Source of the DNA: Bacilli bacterium
GTDB lineage: Bacteria > Bacillota_I > Bacilli_A > RFN20 > CAG-826
Direction of reading: 5' to 3'
Length of the DNA: 64,000 nucleotides
Assembly (NCBI GenBank): GCA_024408655.1
Contig: JAKSUV010000001.1
Span: forward strand, 131,544-195,543
Shown: positions 46,134-55,327 of the stretch, one piece after another
How positions within the stretch are numbered: position 1 is the stretch's first letter
How the letters are laid out: each line of letters opens with the position of its first letter
Notes under the pieces: generated by a model
The model's input: only the letters and a program-made list of their open reading frames with translations
The model's database searches: none
What the model was told of the DNA's origin: nothing
Made by a program: the position numbers and the translations under genes

Positions 46134-48605
46134 ATGATGAAAAAGTTTAATCTAATAATTGCCCCGTTAATGACTATATCTTTTTTGGCAAGCTGTGGTC
46201 CTAAAGATATGCACACCTTTACCTTTACGGGTGAACATTGCACGATTAACGGAGTTACATCTTATTCTCATGACATTCATGAGCGGGATAAAAATATTCA
46301 ATACACGATTGTTCCGAATCAAGGTTACGCGCTACCAAAACAATTAAGTGGCGATGCGGTTAATTACGACAAAGATACTGGTGTCATTACGATTCCGGAA
46401 ATAAAGTCGGATATTCATGTCACCGCGGTTTCTAAAGAAAGAGGGGAAGAATGTCTTGTTTCTTTTGATGCGGGTGGGGGCGAAGTTATTAGCGCTAATC
46501 CAGTCACGGTTGAAACCAATCAACCGATGGAAAAACCCACTTTATCCAATCGTCCTGGCTATGATGTTAATGCGGTTAAATGGTTTGATAAAAATGGTCA
46601 AGAATTTGATTTTGACAGGGGTCCTAGCGAAGATGTTATCTTGTACGCACAATGGGGCGATATTAAACAATATGACGTGAAATTTGTTATTGATAATGAG
46701 GAGGAACCTTCTTTAGCACAAACCGTTAAATATGGTTATAAAATACAACGCCCAACTACTCCAACTAAAGAAGGATACACTTTTGATAATTGGTATACAA
46801 ATGCTCAATATAATACAAAATTTAATTTTGATCAGATACTCACTGGCGAAAGCAAAAATATTGCGATTTATGGTCGATTTAAACAAACTATTTGTAACAT
46901 CACCTATAACGCTAACGGCGGGACGCTTGGTATGCATACTCCGTCTGTGCGTTATGGCGATAAGATTATGACTCCTCCAACCGTTACTAGAACCGGTTAT
47001 GATAGTAGCGAAGTAACATGGTGGCTTGATGAAGCAATGACAAGTCAACAATTTGTCTTTGGTGGAAAAGGAACACCAGTAGAAAGTGATATTAATTTAT
47101 ACGCTAAATGGGGCAAAATTAATACATTTGCTGTCTCTTTCTTTGAAAACAATGGTCAAAGTGAACCAACTATTCAAGAGGTTGAATACGGAGAAAAAGC
47201 CAGTTATTATCTCCCGACTAATGATGGGTATGTTTTCGATGGATGGTATGACAAAGATCCATCTGAGTCTGAGGCTTTACTATATGATTTTGATACGCCA
47301 ATCACTTCTAACGGCGTCAAAATATATGCAAAATGGGCAAAAGATGTTTCTTATAAGTTGACTTATCATTACGATAATGACGAAACTGGCAAAGACACTT
47401 ATACTGAGACCTATGCCTATAATAAAAAAACCGTTAAACCGAGCTGGGTGCCCACTTATTTTGCCCATACCTTTGTCGGCTGGTATGTATCTCCAGGCGA
47501 AGGCGAAACCGGTGACAAATTTAAATTTGGTACCTTGCTTACGGCTGACACCGATATTTACGCTCACTGGGTCTCATCAGAGCCTAAACCAGGTGCACGG
47601 ACTATTAATTTTGTTTGCACTAATTGTAACGCCTACGATGAAAATGACCGCCTGATTACTAGCATCAGTGTACCAGTTATTTCATACTCACCCCGTATGG
47701 CATTTCATTTTAAAGGTATTGAACCATATGATAATCCACTAAGATCATCAATTAAGGTCCTAAATTCGAGCGCAAAAGAACCGGTTGAATTTACATGGAA
47801 AAATCCATATGCGTGCGAAATTTTAGTCACGTTGAGTGATAATTTAACTATTTATGCGGAAGGTAGTGATTTAAAAGGGAAAACATTGAACGATTTTTCT
47901 TGGCCAGAAATTAGCGATATATCTTTCGGTGGGTTAGTTGGTGAAACAGCGTTTAAAGTCGGCGAGGAAAGACCTGTGACATTAATTGAGAAAGGTGTTG
48001 ACCAACCGTTCTCTCACACGTTGAGAATCATTGGTATTAATCATGATTATTTAGCCGATGGTACCGGAAAAGCTGGCATTACATTTGAATTTTCTAATCT
48101 TGTCACTAGCAAAAGCCATTACCTTTTTAGCTATAATTGGGGAGGAGATATTGATAATTATTCTACATCTACTCTTAACAATGCAATGAACAATGATATA
48201 TATAATATGTTGCCAGAGGTAATTAAGCAAATTATTAGGCCAGCCAAAAAAATGGTTGGAGAATCTGAATTTGGAAGTGGGGTTTGGGAGGCAACACCTT
48301 TTTATCCTAAACTTTTCCCATTAGCCTGTGCAGAAATGACCGCTGATGTGCCAGAAGGGACGACTCCTAATGAGGATGATAAAAATGGTGTTTATCAATA
48401 CTATAAAGATCACCCTGATTTAGATTCTCGAAAGAAAACTGGTATTTTTCCTGATATCACGGGCGATGATTGTAATTATTGGCTACGTTCGCCTAATAAA
48501 GACAGTTTAGATAAGGCGTTCATGCTAAGTCATTACAATGGAAAAATCATCAACGCGGAAGCTAATAGAATCTATGGCGCTGTTGCACCCGCTTTCTGCG
48601 TTTAA
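46134..48605 (+). CDS. Surface lipoprotein with InlB-type repeats and C-terminal DUF6273-like domain (3 of 3)
   Basis: An 823-residue lipoprotein; signal peptide ends in LASC (Cys21). It resembles the second paralogue over its whole length: the TFTFTGEHCTINGVTSYSHD module, about five InlB-type repeats, and a C-terminal domain with FPLACAEMT and YWLRSP that ends PAFCV. GGGAGG lies upstream of a double ATG. The similarity to the second copy at the N-terminus is high, so these two probably arose by tandem duplication. Confidence 0.82.
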   Translation: MMKKFNLIIAPLMTISFLASCGPKDMHTFTFTGEHCTINGVTSYSHDIHERDKNIQYTIVPNQGYALPKQLSGDAVNYDKDTGVITIPEIKSDIHVTAVSKERGEECLVSFDAGGGEVISANPVTVETNQPMEKPTLSNRPGYDVNAVKWFDKNGQEFDFDRGPSEDVILYAQWGDIKQYDVKFVIDNEEEPSLAQTVKYGYKIQRPTTPTKEGYTFDNWYTNAQYNTKFNFDQILTGESKNIAIYGRFKQTICNITYNANGGTLGMHTPSVRYGDKIMTPPTVTRTGYDSSEVTWWLDEAMTSQQFVFGGKGTPVESDINLYAKWGKINTFAVSFFENNGQSEPTIQEVEYGEKASYYLPTNDGYVFDGWYDKDPSESEALLYDFDTPITSNGVKIYAKWAKDVSYKLTYHYDNDETGKDTYTETYAYNKKTVKPSWVPTYFAHTFVGWYVSPGEGETGDKFKFGTLLTADTDIYAHWVSSEPKPGARTINFVCTNCNAYDENDRLITSISVPVISYSPRMAFHFKGIEPYDNPLRSSIKVLNSSAKEPVEFTWKNPYACEILVTLSDNLTIYAEGSDLKGKTLNDFSWPEISDISFGGLVGETAFKVGEERPVTLIEKGVDQPFSHTLRIIGINHDYLADGTGKAGITFEFSNLVTSKSHYLFSYNWGGDIDNYSTSTLNNAMNNDIYNMLPEVIKQIIRPAKKMVGESEFGSGVWEATPFYPKLFPLACAEMTADVPEGTTPNEDDKNGVYQYYKDHPDLDSRKKTGIFPDITGDDCNYWLRSPNKDSLDKAFMLSHYNGKIINAEANRIYGAVAPAFCV

Positions 48606-48663
48606 TCGTTTAGTAAGTGCGTTGTTTATTTAGTCGAAAAAATATTATATAATATTTTTGGTT

Positions 48664-49326
48664 ATGAATACGCCAACAAAAATTACTTTTTCGCGCATTA
48701 TCCTAGTCGTTTTAATGATCTTAGGTTTAGCGACGATTGAAATCTTATGTGCAGTGAATCGTGATTTCTTTCTTCCGATCTTTTCCATCTCACTAGGCGA
48801 TACCCCAATTAATGTTGTTTATTTTGTGGTGTGCATTATCTTTATCATTGCGGCTTCAACGGATGCCTTAGATGGTTATCTAGCAAGAAAAAATAACCAA
48901 GTGACTGATTTAGGTAAGTTCTTAGATCCCATTGCCGATAAATTATTAGTTAATTCTTTATTAATTTTCTTAGCGATTTATAACGAATTTGCTTCTTGGC
49001 CGGTTGGAAAACAATATATGATTCCTGCGTATTGCGTCATCTTAATGGTGGGACGCGATATTGTCGTTGACGCTTTAAGATTTATTGCCGCCCAAAAGAA
49101 GATTGTGATTGCAGCGAATATCTTTGGAAAAGCCAAAACCGTTGCGCAAATGATTACCATCCCACTCGTGTTATTAAATGGCTGGCCGTTTAGCTATTTT
49201 GACTACACTTGGCCCCAAGCGAGTCGGATTGTCGCCATCTTTGTTTATTTAACCACGGCTCTTTCCCTTATAAGTGGTGTAATCTATGTCATCCAAAACC
49301 GCAAGGTTTTAAAACCAAGTAAATAA
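48664..49326 (+). CDS. pgsA: CDP-diacylglycerol-glycerol-3-phosphate 3-phosphatidyltransferase
   Basis: A 220-residue membrane enzyme that makes phosphatidylglycerol phosphate. The CDP-alcohol phosphotransferase signature D-x2-DG-x2-AR-x8-G-x3-D-x3-D is complete in DALDGYLARKNNQVTDLGKF and the following DPIAD. Six or so membrane segments. The ATG at 48664 is preferred over a TTG 6 nt upstream because TATAAT (48648-48653) ends 10 nt before the ATG, giving a leaderless start. Confidence 0.94.
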   Translation: MNTPTKITFSRIILVVLMILGLATIEILCAVNRDFFLPIFSISLGDTPINVVYFVVCIIFIIAASTDALDGYLARKNNQVTDLGKFLDPIADKLLVNSLLIFLAIYNEFASWPVGKQYMIPAYCVILMVGRDIVVDALRFIAAQKKIVIAANIFGKAKTVAQMITIPLVLLNGWPFSYFDYTWPQASRIVAIFVYLTTALSLISGVIYVIQNRKVLKPSK

Positions 49327-49328
49327 AT

Positions 49329-49889
49329 ATGAATAATCAACAAATGCAAAATATTGAACAAAAGGCGAAGCACGTTTTTGTCATTGCTGATCCCCATTTC
49401 TTTCATTGGGAAATCGTTAAAGCGTGCCATCGGCCTTTTAAATCACTAAAAGAAATGCACAAAGTGTTAATGCAAAGATGGAATAAAGTGGTGAAAGATA
49501 ATGACATCGTTTATGTCTTAGGTGATTACGCTTTAAAACATAAAGATAAACAAAAACTTTTAAATTTAACCCATATGCTTAAAGGCCAAAAGATTTTAAT
49601 TATGGGTAACCATGATGCGAAAAAACCCCAATATTATCTAGACCTTGGATTTTTAGAAGCAGTAAGGAAACCTGTTCTATATAATCCCCATGTGATTTTA
49701 ATGCACGAGCCACCAAAACCGACGGATGTTAGTAAAGATTTTCTTTATATCTATGGGCATACACATCATAAGAAGACCCCACTAGATAGGGTGAAGAATT
49801 GTTGTTGTGTTTGTGTTGAAAAAACCAAATACGCACCCGTTGATTTAAATAAATTAATTAAAGGATTAAGCCATGGAAAACGCCGTTAA
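49329..49889 (+). CDS. Metallophosphoesterase
   Basis: A 186-residue calcineurin-like phosphoesterase. The five metal motifs are visible: ADPHFFH (about 20-26), GDYA (near 65), GNHDAKK (near 95), MHEPP and GHTHH. The family acts on nucleic acid or nucleotide phosphoesters; the substrate cannot be inferred. It starts 2 nt after pgsA and overlaps cinA by 17 nt, so it has entered the usual pgsA-cinA-recA order. Confidence 0.85.
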   Translation: MNNQQMQNIEQKAKHVFVIADPHFFHWEIVKACHRPFKSLKEMHKVLMQRWNKVVKDNDIVYVLGDYALKHKDKQKLLNLTHMLKGQKILIMGNHDAKKPQYYLDLGFLEAVRKPVLYNPHVILMHEPPKPTDVSKDFLYIYGHTHHKKTPLDRVKNCCCVCVEKTKYAPVDLNKLIKGLSHGKRR

Positions 49890-50361
49890 ATTAGTTAAGT
49901 TATTAACTAAACATCATTTAACCATTGGTAGTGTTGAATCATTAACCGCGGGTTTATTTGTGGCCACCTTGGCCGAAGTCCCAGGTGCTTCTAAAGTGGT
50001 TCGTGGTGGACTTGTAACATATCAAAGTAATTTTAAAACTGCCTTACTTGGTATTAAATCTACGAGCATTAAAAAGTATGGTGTTGTGAGTAAAGAGATT
50101 GCTACTGCAATGGCGAAAGAAGGCGAGAAGTTATTAAAGACTGATTTAGTGGTTACTTGCACGGGTAACGCAGGACCAAGTAAAGAACCTGGTGGTGCTC
50201 CCGTAGGAGGAGTTCATATCGCTATATTATGTAAACCAAAGCGTGATTTAATAAAAAATATTTATCATGTCTATCATGGCTCGAGAAACGCGATTAGAGC
50301 GAAGGTTGTGGCCACGATGATTGAGGAAACTTTAAAAATTGTGCGTCAACTGAAGAAGTGA
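49873..50361 (+). CDS. cinA: CinA C-terminal domain protein (nicotinamide-nucleotide amidase type)
   Basis: A 162-residue stand-alone C-terminal CinA domain (PncC-like), which deamidates NMN. GSVESLTAGLFVATLAEVPGASKVVRGGLVTYQ and CTGNAGPSKEPGGAPVG are diagnostic. The N-terminal MoaB-like domain found in full-length CinA of Bacillus and Streptococcus is absent. Ends in TGA. Located directly upstream of recA as usual. Confidence 0.9.
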   Translation: MENAVKLVKLLTKHHLTIGSVESLTAGLFVATLAEVPGASKVVRGGLVTYQSNFKTALLGIKSTSIKKYGVVSKEIATAMAKEGEKLLKTDLVVTCTGNAGPSKEPGGAPVGGVHIAILCKPKRDLIKNIYHVYHGSRNAIRAKVVATMIEETLKIVRQLKK

Positions 50362-50392
50362 TTTTCCGTATATATAATTAGGAGGACTAGAT

Positions 50393-51406
50393 ATGTCAAA
50401 AGAAGAAAAAAATGTTAATCTCGAAAATGCTTTAAAAAGTATTGAAAAGATTTATGGAAAAGGAAGCGTGATGCGCTTAGGCGACCGCCCACCCGTGGAT
50501 GTTGATACGATTTCTACTGGTTCCTTATTACTTGATAACACTTTAGGTGTTGGTGGTTATCCAAAAGGTCGGATTATTGAAATCTATGGACCCGAAAGTA
50601 GTGGCAAAACGACTTTAGCCTTACACGCGATTGCCGAAGCCCAAAAGAAAGGTGGGAAAGCGGCGTTTGTCGACGCTGAGCATTCAATTGATCCAGTGTA
50701 CGCGAAACACTTAGGAGTTGATATTGATGAATTAATCTTATCGCAACCTGATAGTGGTGAAGAGGCACTAGAAATTACTGAAATGTTAGCGCAATCAGGA
50801 GAAATTTCGATTATTGTGGTTGACTCGGTAGCCGCCTTAGTTCCCCAAGCGGAAATTGATGGCGTCATGAGTGATAACCAAGTTGGTTTACAAGCACGTT
50901 TAATGAGTAAAGCGATGCGTAAATTAGCGGGTGTTTTAAATAAAACTCACACCACAGTCATCTTTATTAACCAATTAAGAGAAAAGGTTGGGGTGATGTA
51001 TGGTAACCCCGAAACAACTACGGGTGGTCGCGCACTAAAATTCTATGCAACCGTTCGTTTAGATATCCGGCGGAGCGAAGCCATTAAAGATGGTAACGAT
51101 ATCATCGGTAACACCGTAAAAGTAAAAGTGGTGAAGAACAAAGTTGCGCCACCGTTTAAGAGTTGTTTAATTGACATTATTTATGGTCAAGGTATTTCGA
51201 TTCAAAGCGAAATTTTAGATATGGCCATTGCGAAGGGTTTTATCAAAAAAGCCGGCTCATGGTATGAACTTGATGGTGAAAAGATTGGACAAGGGCGCGA
51301 AACCGCGAAAGACTATCTAAAAGATCATCCAGCTTTAATTGATGACCTTCTTGCGCGGATTAAGGACGAGAAAGACGACAATCAAGCGAAAACAACAAAA
51401 GATTAG
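50393..51406 (+). CDS. recA: Recombinase RecA
   Basis: A 337-residue RecA. The P-loop GPESSGKT lies at 66-73, the MAW-type and L2 loops ([21 protein letters not shown]) follow, and the C-terminus is acidic. TATAAT (50373-50378) runs straight into TTAGGAGG, so the leader is only about 8-10 nt but carries a strong ribosome binding site. I saw no LexA-type CGAAC-N4-GTTCG box upstream. Confidence 0.98.
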   Translation: MSKEEKNVNLENALKSIEKIYGKGSVMRLGDRPPVDVDTISTGSLLLDNTLGVGGYPKGRIIEIYGPESSGKTTLALHAIAEAQKKGGKAAFVDAEHSIDPVYAKHLGVDIDELILSQPDSGEEALEITEMLAQSGEISIIVVDSVAALVPQAEIDGVMSDNQVGLQARLMSKAMRKLAGVLNKTHTTVIFINQLREKVGVMYGNPETTTGGRALKFYATVRLDIRRSEAIKDGNDIIGNTVKVKVVKNKVAPPFKSCLIDIIYGQGISIQSEILDMAIAKGFIKKAGSWYELDGEKIGQGRETAKDYLKDHPALIDDLLARIKDEKDDNQAKTTKD

Positions 51407-51444
51407 ATAATTTGCTATAATGTAGAGAAGTAGGGAGATTTTCT

Positions 51445-52185
51445 ATGGCAAAAAAACAAGTAACAAAATTAGTTAGTAAAGATAAACAAGCCGCCCGAGT
51501 TGAAGCTCTCGCGCATTTAAAAATGCCTAGCGAGCACAAATTCTCAAATGGCTTAGGGATCTTAGCCGAATGGATTTTTAACTTTGCGATTCTTGCGGTT
51601 GGCTTAGTCGTTGGTGGTTTTGCTTTTCACTATGCAAGTAAAGAAGGCTTTGCAACCTATAACATTTGGATGACCTATGCGGCCGCCATTGCTTCTATTT
51701 TAGCGGGTCTTTCGCTTTGCGTTTACACCCTCTTTGGTCATAAACGCTCTCACGCTTTCTTATATATACCGTTTTACACAATTACCTTACTAGCGATTAT
51801 TTCGATTGCCGCTGACTGCTATAACGTGGATGTTTTAGGTGGGAAGTTTGTGGTTGGCACGATTTGCGCCGTGGCCGATGCAATTGTCGCGGTGATGGTG
51901 TTTGGCGCTGCCCAACGCTTAACGAACAAGAAACTAACAGGCATTTACTTATTAATTGCTTTGGTGGTCTCAGCAGCGATTAGTGTGCTCATGACCATTT
52001 ATACTCTTGATACTTTTGCTAGCTATACAATAGGTGAAAAAGTTATTTACTACATCCTTATTTGGTTAAATCCTTTATACGTGGTGGGTCTTATCTTAGC
52101 GTATCGCTCCCGGATTCATTACCGGAATCTCGTTGCGAACCAAGCCGCTGCGAATAAATTAGCCAAACAAATCCTAAAAAATTAA
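51445..52185 (+). CDS. Six-TM membrane protein of unknown function
   Basis: A 246-residue protein with a basic N-terminus (1-37) and six hydrophobic segments (about 40-62, 73-95, 101-122, 130-150, 160-185, 192-217). No motif recognised. TGCTATAAT (TATAAT 51416-51421) and AGGGAG precede the start, giving a short leader. A terminator follows, so it is a single-gene unit. Confidence 0.72.
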   Translation: MAKKQVTKLVSKDKQAARVEALAHLKMPSEHKFSNGLGILAEWIFNFAILAVGLVVGGFAFHYASKEGFATYNIWMTYAAAIASILAGLSLCVYTLFGHKRSHAFLYIPFYTITLLAIISIAADCYNVDVLGGKFVVGTICAVADAIVAVMVFGAAQRLTNKKLTGIYLLIALVVSAAISVLMTIYTLDTFASYTIGEKVIYYILIWLNPLYVVGLILAYRSRIHYRNLVANQAAANKLAKQILKN

Positions 52186-52202
52186 AAAGATAAGTTAAAA
52201 AC

Positions 52203-52227
52203 AAGCACCCCATAGGGGTGTTTTTTT
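52203..52227 (+). terminator. Terminator after the six-TM protein gene
   Basis: CACCCC-ATA-GGGGTG, extended by A-T pairs, followed by seven T. The loop is only three bases. Confidence 0.9.
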
Positions 52228-52287
52228 AAATTATTTGAAATTGCTTAATGCGTTTTGCTATAATCACCCCAGAGAGCGAGGTAATTT

Positions 52288-52932
52288 ATGGAACAAATCC
52301 CTGATATCTTCCGGCGTGGAAAAGTCGCCTATGAAGGAATGATTCAACATTTATTTAAACTTTATTGTGTTTTACCCTTAACCGCGCGGAAAGAATTATT
52401 TAACGATAAGAGTAAGAAACTAAATGATTCGCCTGATTCAATGGGCTTTAAGAATATGCGGAAGGATTTTAATGAACTTTTACAATATTCTTTATTAGAC
52501 ATTGGTACTTCGACTGAAAAAGTCTCATATCTAGAAATGTTATATATCGCTGATATTGGTGATTTTGAATTACGGCTCGATCACTATTTAGCGGATACCC
52601 TTAAAAAGAACGATAAGCGGTTTAAATGTACTTATTTAATGCTACCTGATCAAACCCCTGAAGATGTTCTTTATTTTAAAACTTGTATCTTTGAATACAT
52701 TGAACCCATTCGGGCGCGAATGATGAAAGCTTTCCAAGTGGTGAATCGGTTAAGTAAACGGAACCGCCTCTTAGATGTGTTACCAACCTTCGCGGAGATT
52801 TACGAAGCCTTTATTAGTGTTGATAACCGGAAAGAAAAAGAAGACCCTGCTTTAACCGCGAACGAAATGAAAGAAATCTTTTTTAATCACATCGACGATT
52901 ACAAAAAGAAAGTAAAAAGTTTACTTAAGTAA
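52288..52932 (+). CDS. Protein of unknown function
   Basis: A 214-residue soluble, mostly helical, charged protein. No domain recognised; the MEQIPDIFRRGKVAYEGMI start and a helical end with KKKVKSLLK give no clue. TTGAAA (52235-52240) and TATAAT (52259-52264), 18 nt apart, form a good promoter, and GAGAGCGAGG precedes the start. Its end is 6 nt from the end of the convergent transferase gene. Confidence 0.7.
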   Translation: MEQIPDIFRRGKVAYEGMIQHLFKLYCVLPLTARKELFNDKSKKLNDSPDSMGFKNMRKDFNELLQYSLLDIGTSTEKVSYLEMLYIADIGDFELRLDHYLADTLKKNDKRFKCTYLMLPDQTPEDVLYFKTCIFEYIEPIRARMMKAFQVVNRLSKRNRLLDVLPTFAEIYEAFISVDNRKEKEDPALTANEMKEIFFNHIDDYKKKVKSLLK

Positions 52933-52938
52933 ATAACA

Positions 52939-53556
52939 CTAGAGTTTAATTTCTTTGGCTTTATTGATGGGTTTTTGGTATGAACAAATAGCGAATTGAT
53001 GATGCGCGTGGATAAAGCTTTGGAATAAATAATTTTTAAGTAATTGTGAACGAAGATTAATTGTCGGCATTTTTATTTGTAGACCTTTACCAACACACTT
53101 AATATAACTTTCTTTTAAAGTCCAAATTCGGTAGAAGAACATTGAGCGGTGGTGAGACTGCTGATATCCATTTTGCTCTGCGCGATTAAAAACATAACTA
53201 GTTAATTTATCAATTTCCTCTTCGCGCTTCGTTGATTCAACATCCACGCCAATTTTCTCCTCACTAATCGCAGCGATAACATAATCACCGCCATGGGCGA
53301 GATTAAAATAAATTTTCTGACCCGCTAGATAGGGTTTACCATTTCGGTCAACGCGGAAGTCTTGATCGTGGTAAGTAATTTTTTGATCATCTAATAATTT
53401 AAGTAACAAGGTAAAAGCGGCTACACTCCGGATTTGATCAATGGGTTTTAAATAAGCATCCGCTCGTTTTTGCCGTGCCCTTGGTAGTTGCTGATAATAG
53501 TGTTGATACTTCTTCTCTTTTAATAGTGGTGTAATCTTCGCGTAATAAATTTTCAT
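52939..53556 (-). CDS. Sfp-type 4'-phosphopantetheinyl transferase
   Basis: A 205-residue enzyme that attaches phosphopantetheine from CoA to carrier proteins. It has the Sfp-type pattern: KPYLAG...FNLAHGGDYVI (about 73-91), IGVDVES (Mg-binding Asp and Glu near 97-103) and WTLKESYIKCVGKGL (about 142-156). No carrier-protein synthase is in the window, so it may serve fatty acid ACP. On the minus strand TATAGT ends 7 nt before the ATG, a predicted leaderless start. Confidence 0.88.
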   Translation of the reverse strand: MKIYYAKITPLLKEKKYQHYYQQLPRARQKRADAYLKPIDQIRSVAAFTLLLKLLDDQKITYHDQDFRVDRNGKPYLAGQKIYFNLAHGGDYVIAAISEEKIGVDVESTKREEEIDKLTSYVFNRAEQNGYQQSHHRSMFFYRIWTLKESYIKCVGKGLQIKMPTINLRSQLLKNYLFQSFIHAHHQFAICSYQKPINKAKEIKL

Positions 53557-53620
53557 CTTCTTAACTATAACATAGCCTTAGCAATTCTTATGCCCAAAAT
53601 AGCGGCCCTTTTCTATTTTT

Positions 53621-53650
53621 TTGTTTTTCTTAATAATTATTATATATAAT
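53621..53650 (+). promoter_or_regulatory. rny promoter
   Basis: TTGTTT at 53621-53626 and TATAAT at 53645-53650 with an 18-nt spacer. Transcription should start near 53657, about 97 nt before the start codon. Confidence 0.6.
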
Positions 53651-53658
53651 AGTTATGC

Positions 53659-53676
53659 GATACGAACGTTCGTATC
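53659..53676. promoter_or_regulatory. 18-bp perfect palindrome at the rny transcription start
   Basis: GATACGAACGTTCGTATC is a perfect inverted repeat beginning 8 nt after the -10 box. In DNA it could be an operator; in RNA it gives a 7-bp hairpin with an ACGT loop at the very 5' end of the rny mRNA. Confidence 0.6.
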
Positions 53677-53753
53677 CTAGTTAATATTTCTTAAAGTTAT
53701 ATATAAATCATATTTCTTTTAGTAACTATTACGATTTTTTAGGAGGAAGCCTT

Positions 53754-55316
53754 ATGACAGGTTTAGCTGGAGCCTTTCTCGCGATTGCCGTTGTCGCTAT
53801 TTTAGCGTGCATTGGTTTAGTCATCTTTTTAATTATCCAAAATAAAAAAGGTACTAATGCGAACAAGAAGGCCGAAAAAATTATTGCCGCTGCCGAAGAA
53901 AGAAGTAACAAAATACTTCATACCGCGCAGGTCGAGGCCAAACAAACCGCTTACGAAATGAAACAAGAAGCGGACAAAGAGATTAAGGAAAGAAAAGCCG
54001 AAGTGGTGAGCTTAGAAAACAAACTTAATCAACGGGAGAATAACATTGAACGTCGCGATGTTAATCTAAACGAAAAGGAAAAGATCTTAGACGCCAAGCA
54101 AGCAAAGCTTGATAGTGAATTAAAAGTCACCGAAAGTAAGCAAGCGGAGCTTCAAAAGAAGATTGATTCCATCATTGTCGAACTTGAAAAAGTCGCCAAG
54201 ATGAGCAAAGAAGAAGCGCGGAAAGAAGTCTTAGCCCAAGTGAAGGATAAGATGGATAACGAAATTACGGGTTATATGAAGAAACGCTTAGAAGAAGCGG
54301 AAGAAAAAGCCGCGGATAAAGCGCGTAACCTCATCGCTTTAGCCACTAATAAATATGCCCAAGACGAAATCACGATGCATAGTGTCACCACCGTTCAACT
54401 ACCAAGTGATGAAATGAAAGGGCGGATTATTGGTCGCGAAGGCCGGAACATTCACACGCTTGAACAATTACTCGGTGTTGATTTAATTATCGACGATACC
54501 CCCGAAGTCATTACCGTGAGTTCCTTCAATCCATTAAGACGTGAGATTGCTCGTCGGACTCTTGAATATTTAATGAAAGACGGACGCATCCAACCTTCAA
54601 GAATTGAAGAGTACGCGAAGAAAGCGGCGGAAGAAATGAATGAACAAATTCATAAAGCGGGACAAGATGCGGCCTTTAAATTAGGCTTACCCCACATTGC
54701 TCCCGAACTACTTGACTACGTCGGTCGTTTAAAATTTAGAAGTTCGTATGGTCAAAACGCTTATGACCACTCAATGGATGTTGCCTATTTAGCGGGTATT
54801 ATGGCCGCGGAATTAGGCTTAGACCAAGTCGCTGCCAAGCGCGCTGGTTTATTACACGATATTGGGAAAGCGATTGACTACGAAGTCGATGGCACCCACG
54901 TCGAACTTGGCGCTCGCTTAGCGAAAAAATATGGTGAACCTGATGTGGTCGTAAACGCGATTGCTTCGCACCATGGTGATAGTGAAAGTAAGTTCGTGAT
55001 TGCCACCTTAGTTGCGACCGCTGACACTTTAAGTGCAGCGCGTCCAGGCGCAAGAAGTGAAACCATGGAAACTTATATCCAACGGATTGAAGCGTTAGAG
55101 AAAGTTTGTACCGAAGAACCAGGTGTCGCCAAAGCCTTCGCGATGCAGTCCGGACGTGAAGTTCGTGTTATGGTGGTTCCAGAAGAAATTAACGATGATG
55201 CGGCCTTTAAATTAGCCAGAAAACTCAAAGAGAAGATTGAAGCCGGTGTCACCTATCCAGGCGAAATTAAGATTAACGTTATCCGGGAATACCGGGCGAG
55301 CGAAACCGCTAAATAA
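53754..55316 (+). CDS. rny: Ribonuclease Y
   Basis: A 520-residue membrane-anchored endoribonuclease that starts bulk mRNA decay. The N-terminal transmembrane helix (about 5-28) is followed by a long coiled coil (about 35-190), a KH domain with GRIIGREGRNIHTLEQLLGVD (about 225-245) and an HD domain with HDIGKAID (metal-binding His-Asp near 368). AGGAGG lies 8 nt upstream. It is followed 11 nt later by fucU. Confidence 0.97.
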   Translation: MTGLAGAFLAIAVVAILACIGLVIFLIIQNKKGTNANKKAEKIIAAAEERSNKILHTAQVEAKQTAYEMKQEADKEIKERKAEVVSLENKLNQRENNIERRDVNLNEKEKILDAKQAKLDSELKVTESKQAELQKKIDSIIVELEKVAKMSKEEARKEVLAQVKDKMDNEITGYMKKRLEEAEEKAADKARNLIALATNKYAQDEITMHSVTTVQLPSDEMKGRIIGREGRNIHTLEQLLGVDLIIDDTPEVITVSSFNPLRREIARRTLEYLMKDGRIQPSRIEEYAKKAAEEMNEQIHKAGQDAAFKLGLPHIAPELLDYVGRLKFRSSYGQNAYDHSMDVAYLAGIMAAELGLDQVAAKRAGLLHDIGKAIDYEVDGTHVELGARLAKKYGEPDVVVNAIASHHGDSESKFVIATLVATADTLSAARPGARSETMETYIQRIEALEKVCTEEPGVAKAFAMQSGREVRVMVVPEEINDDAAFKLARKLKEKIEAGVTYPGEIKINVIREYRASETAK

Positions 55317-55327
55317 GGGGAAGCATT

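Noticed and set aside
46713-47655. Several 70-110 residue frames inside the third InlB-repeat lipoprotein
   Set aside because: They lie in other frames of a long coding sequence with clear domains and lack ribosome binding sites.
41665-48605. Diversity-generating retroelement acting on the lipoprotein C-termini
   Set aside because: No reverse transcriptase or template repeat is seen in the window, and the C-terminal differences are not confined to adenine positions as far as I can see.
43687-50361. Mycoplasma-type code with TGA read as Trp
   Set aside because: Trp is encoded by TGG throughout, and TGA ends genes at 43689 and 50361 where the homologous proteins end.
53659-53676. LexA (SOS) box upstream of rny
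   Set aside because: The palindrome has CGAAC directly joined to GTTCG with no 4-nt spacer, unlike the Bacillota consensus, and rny is not an SOS gene.
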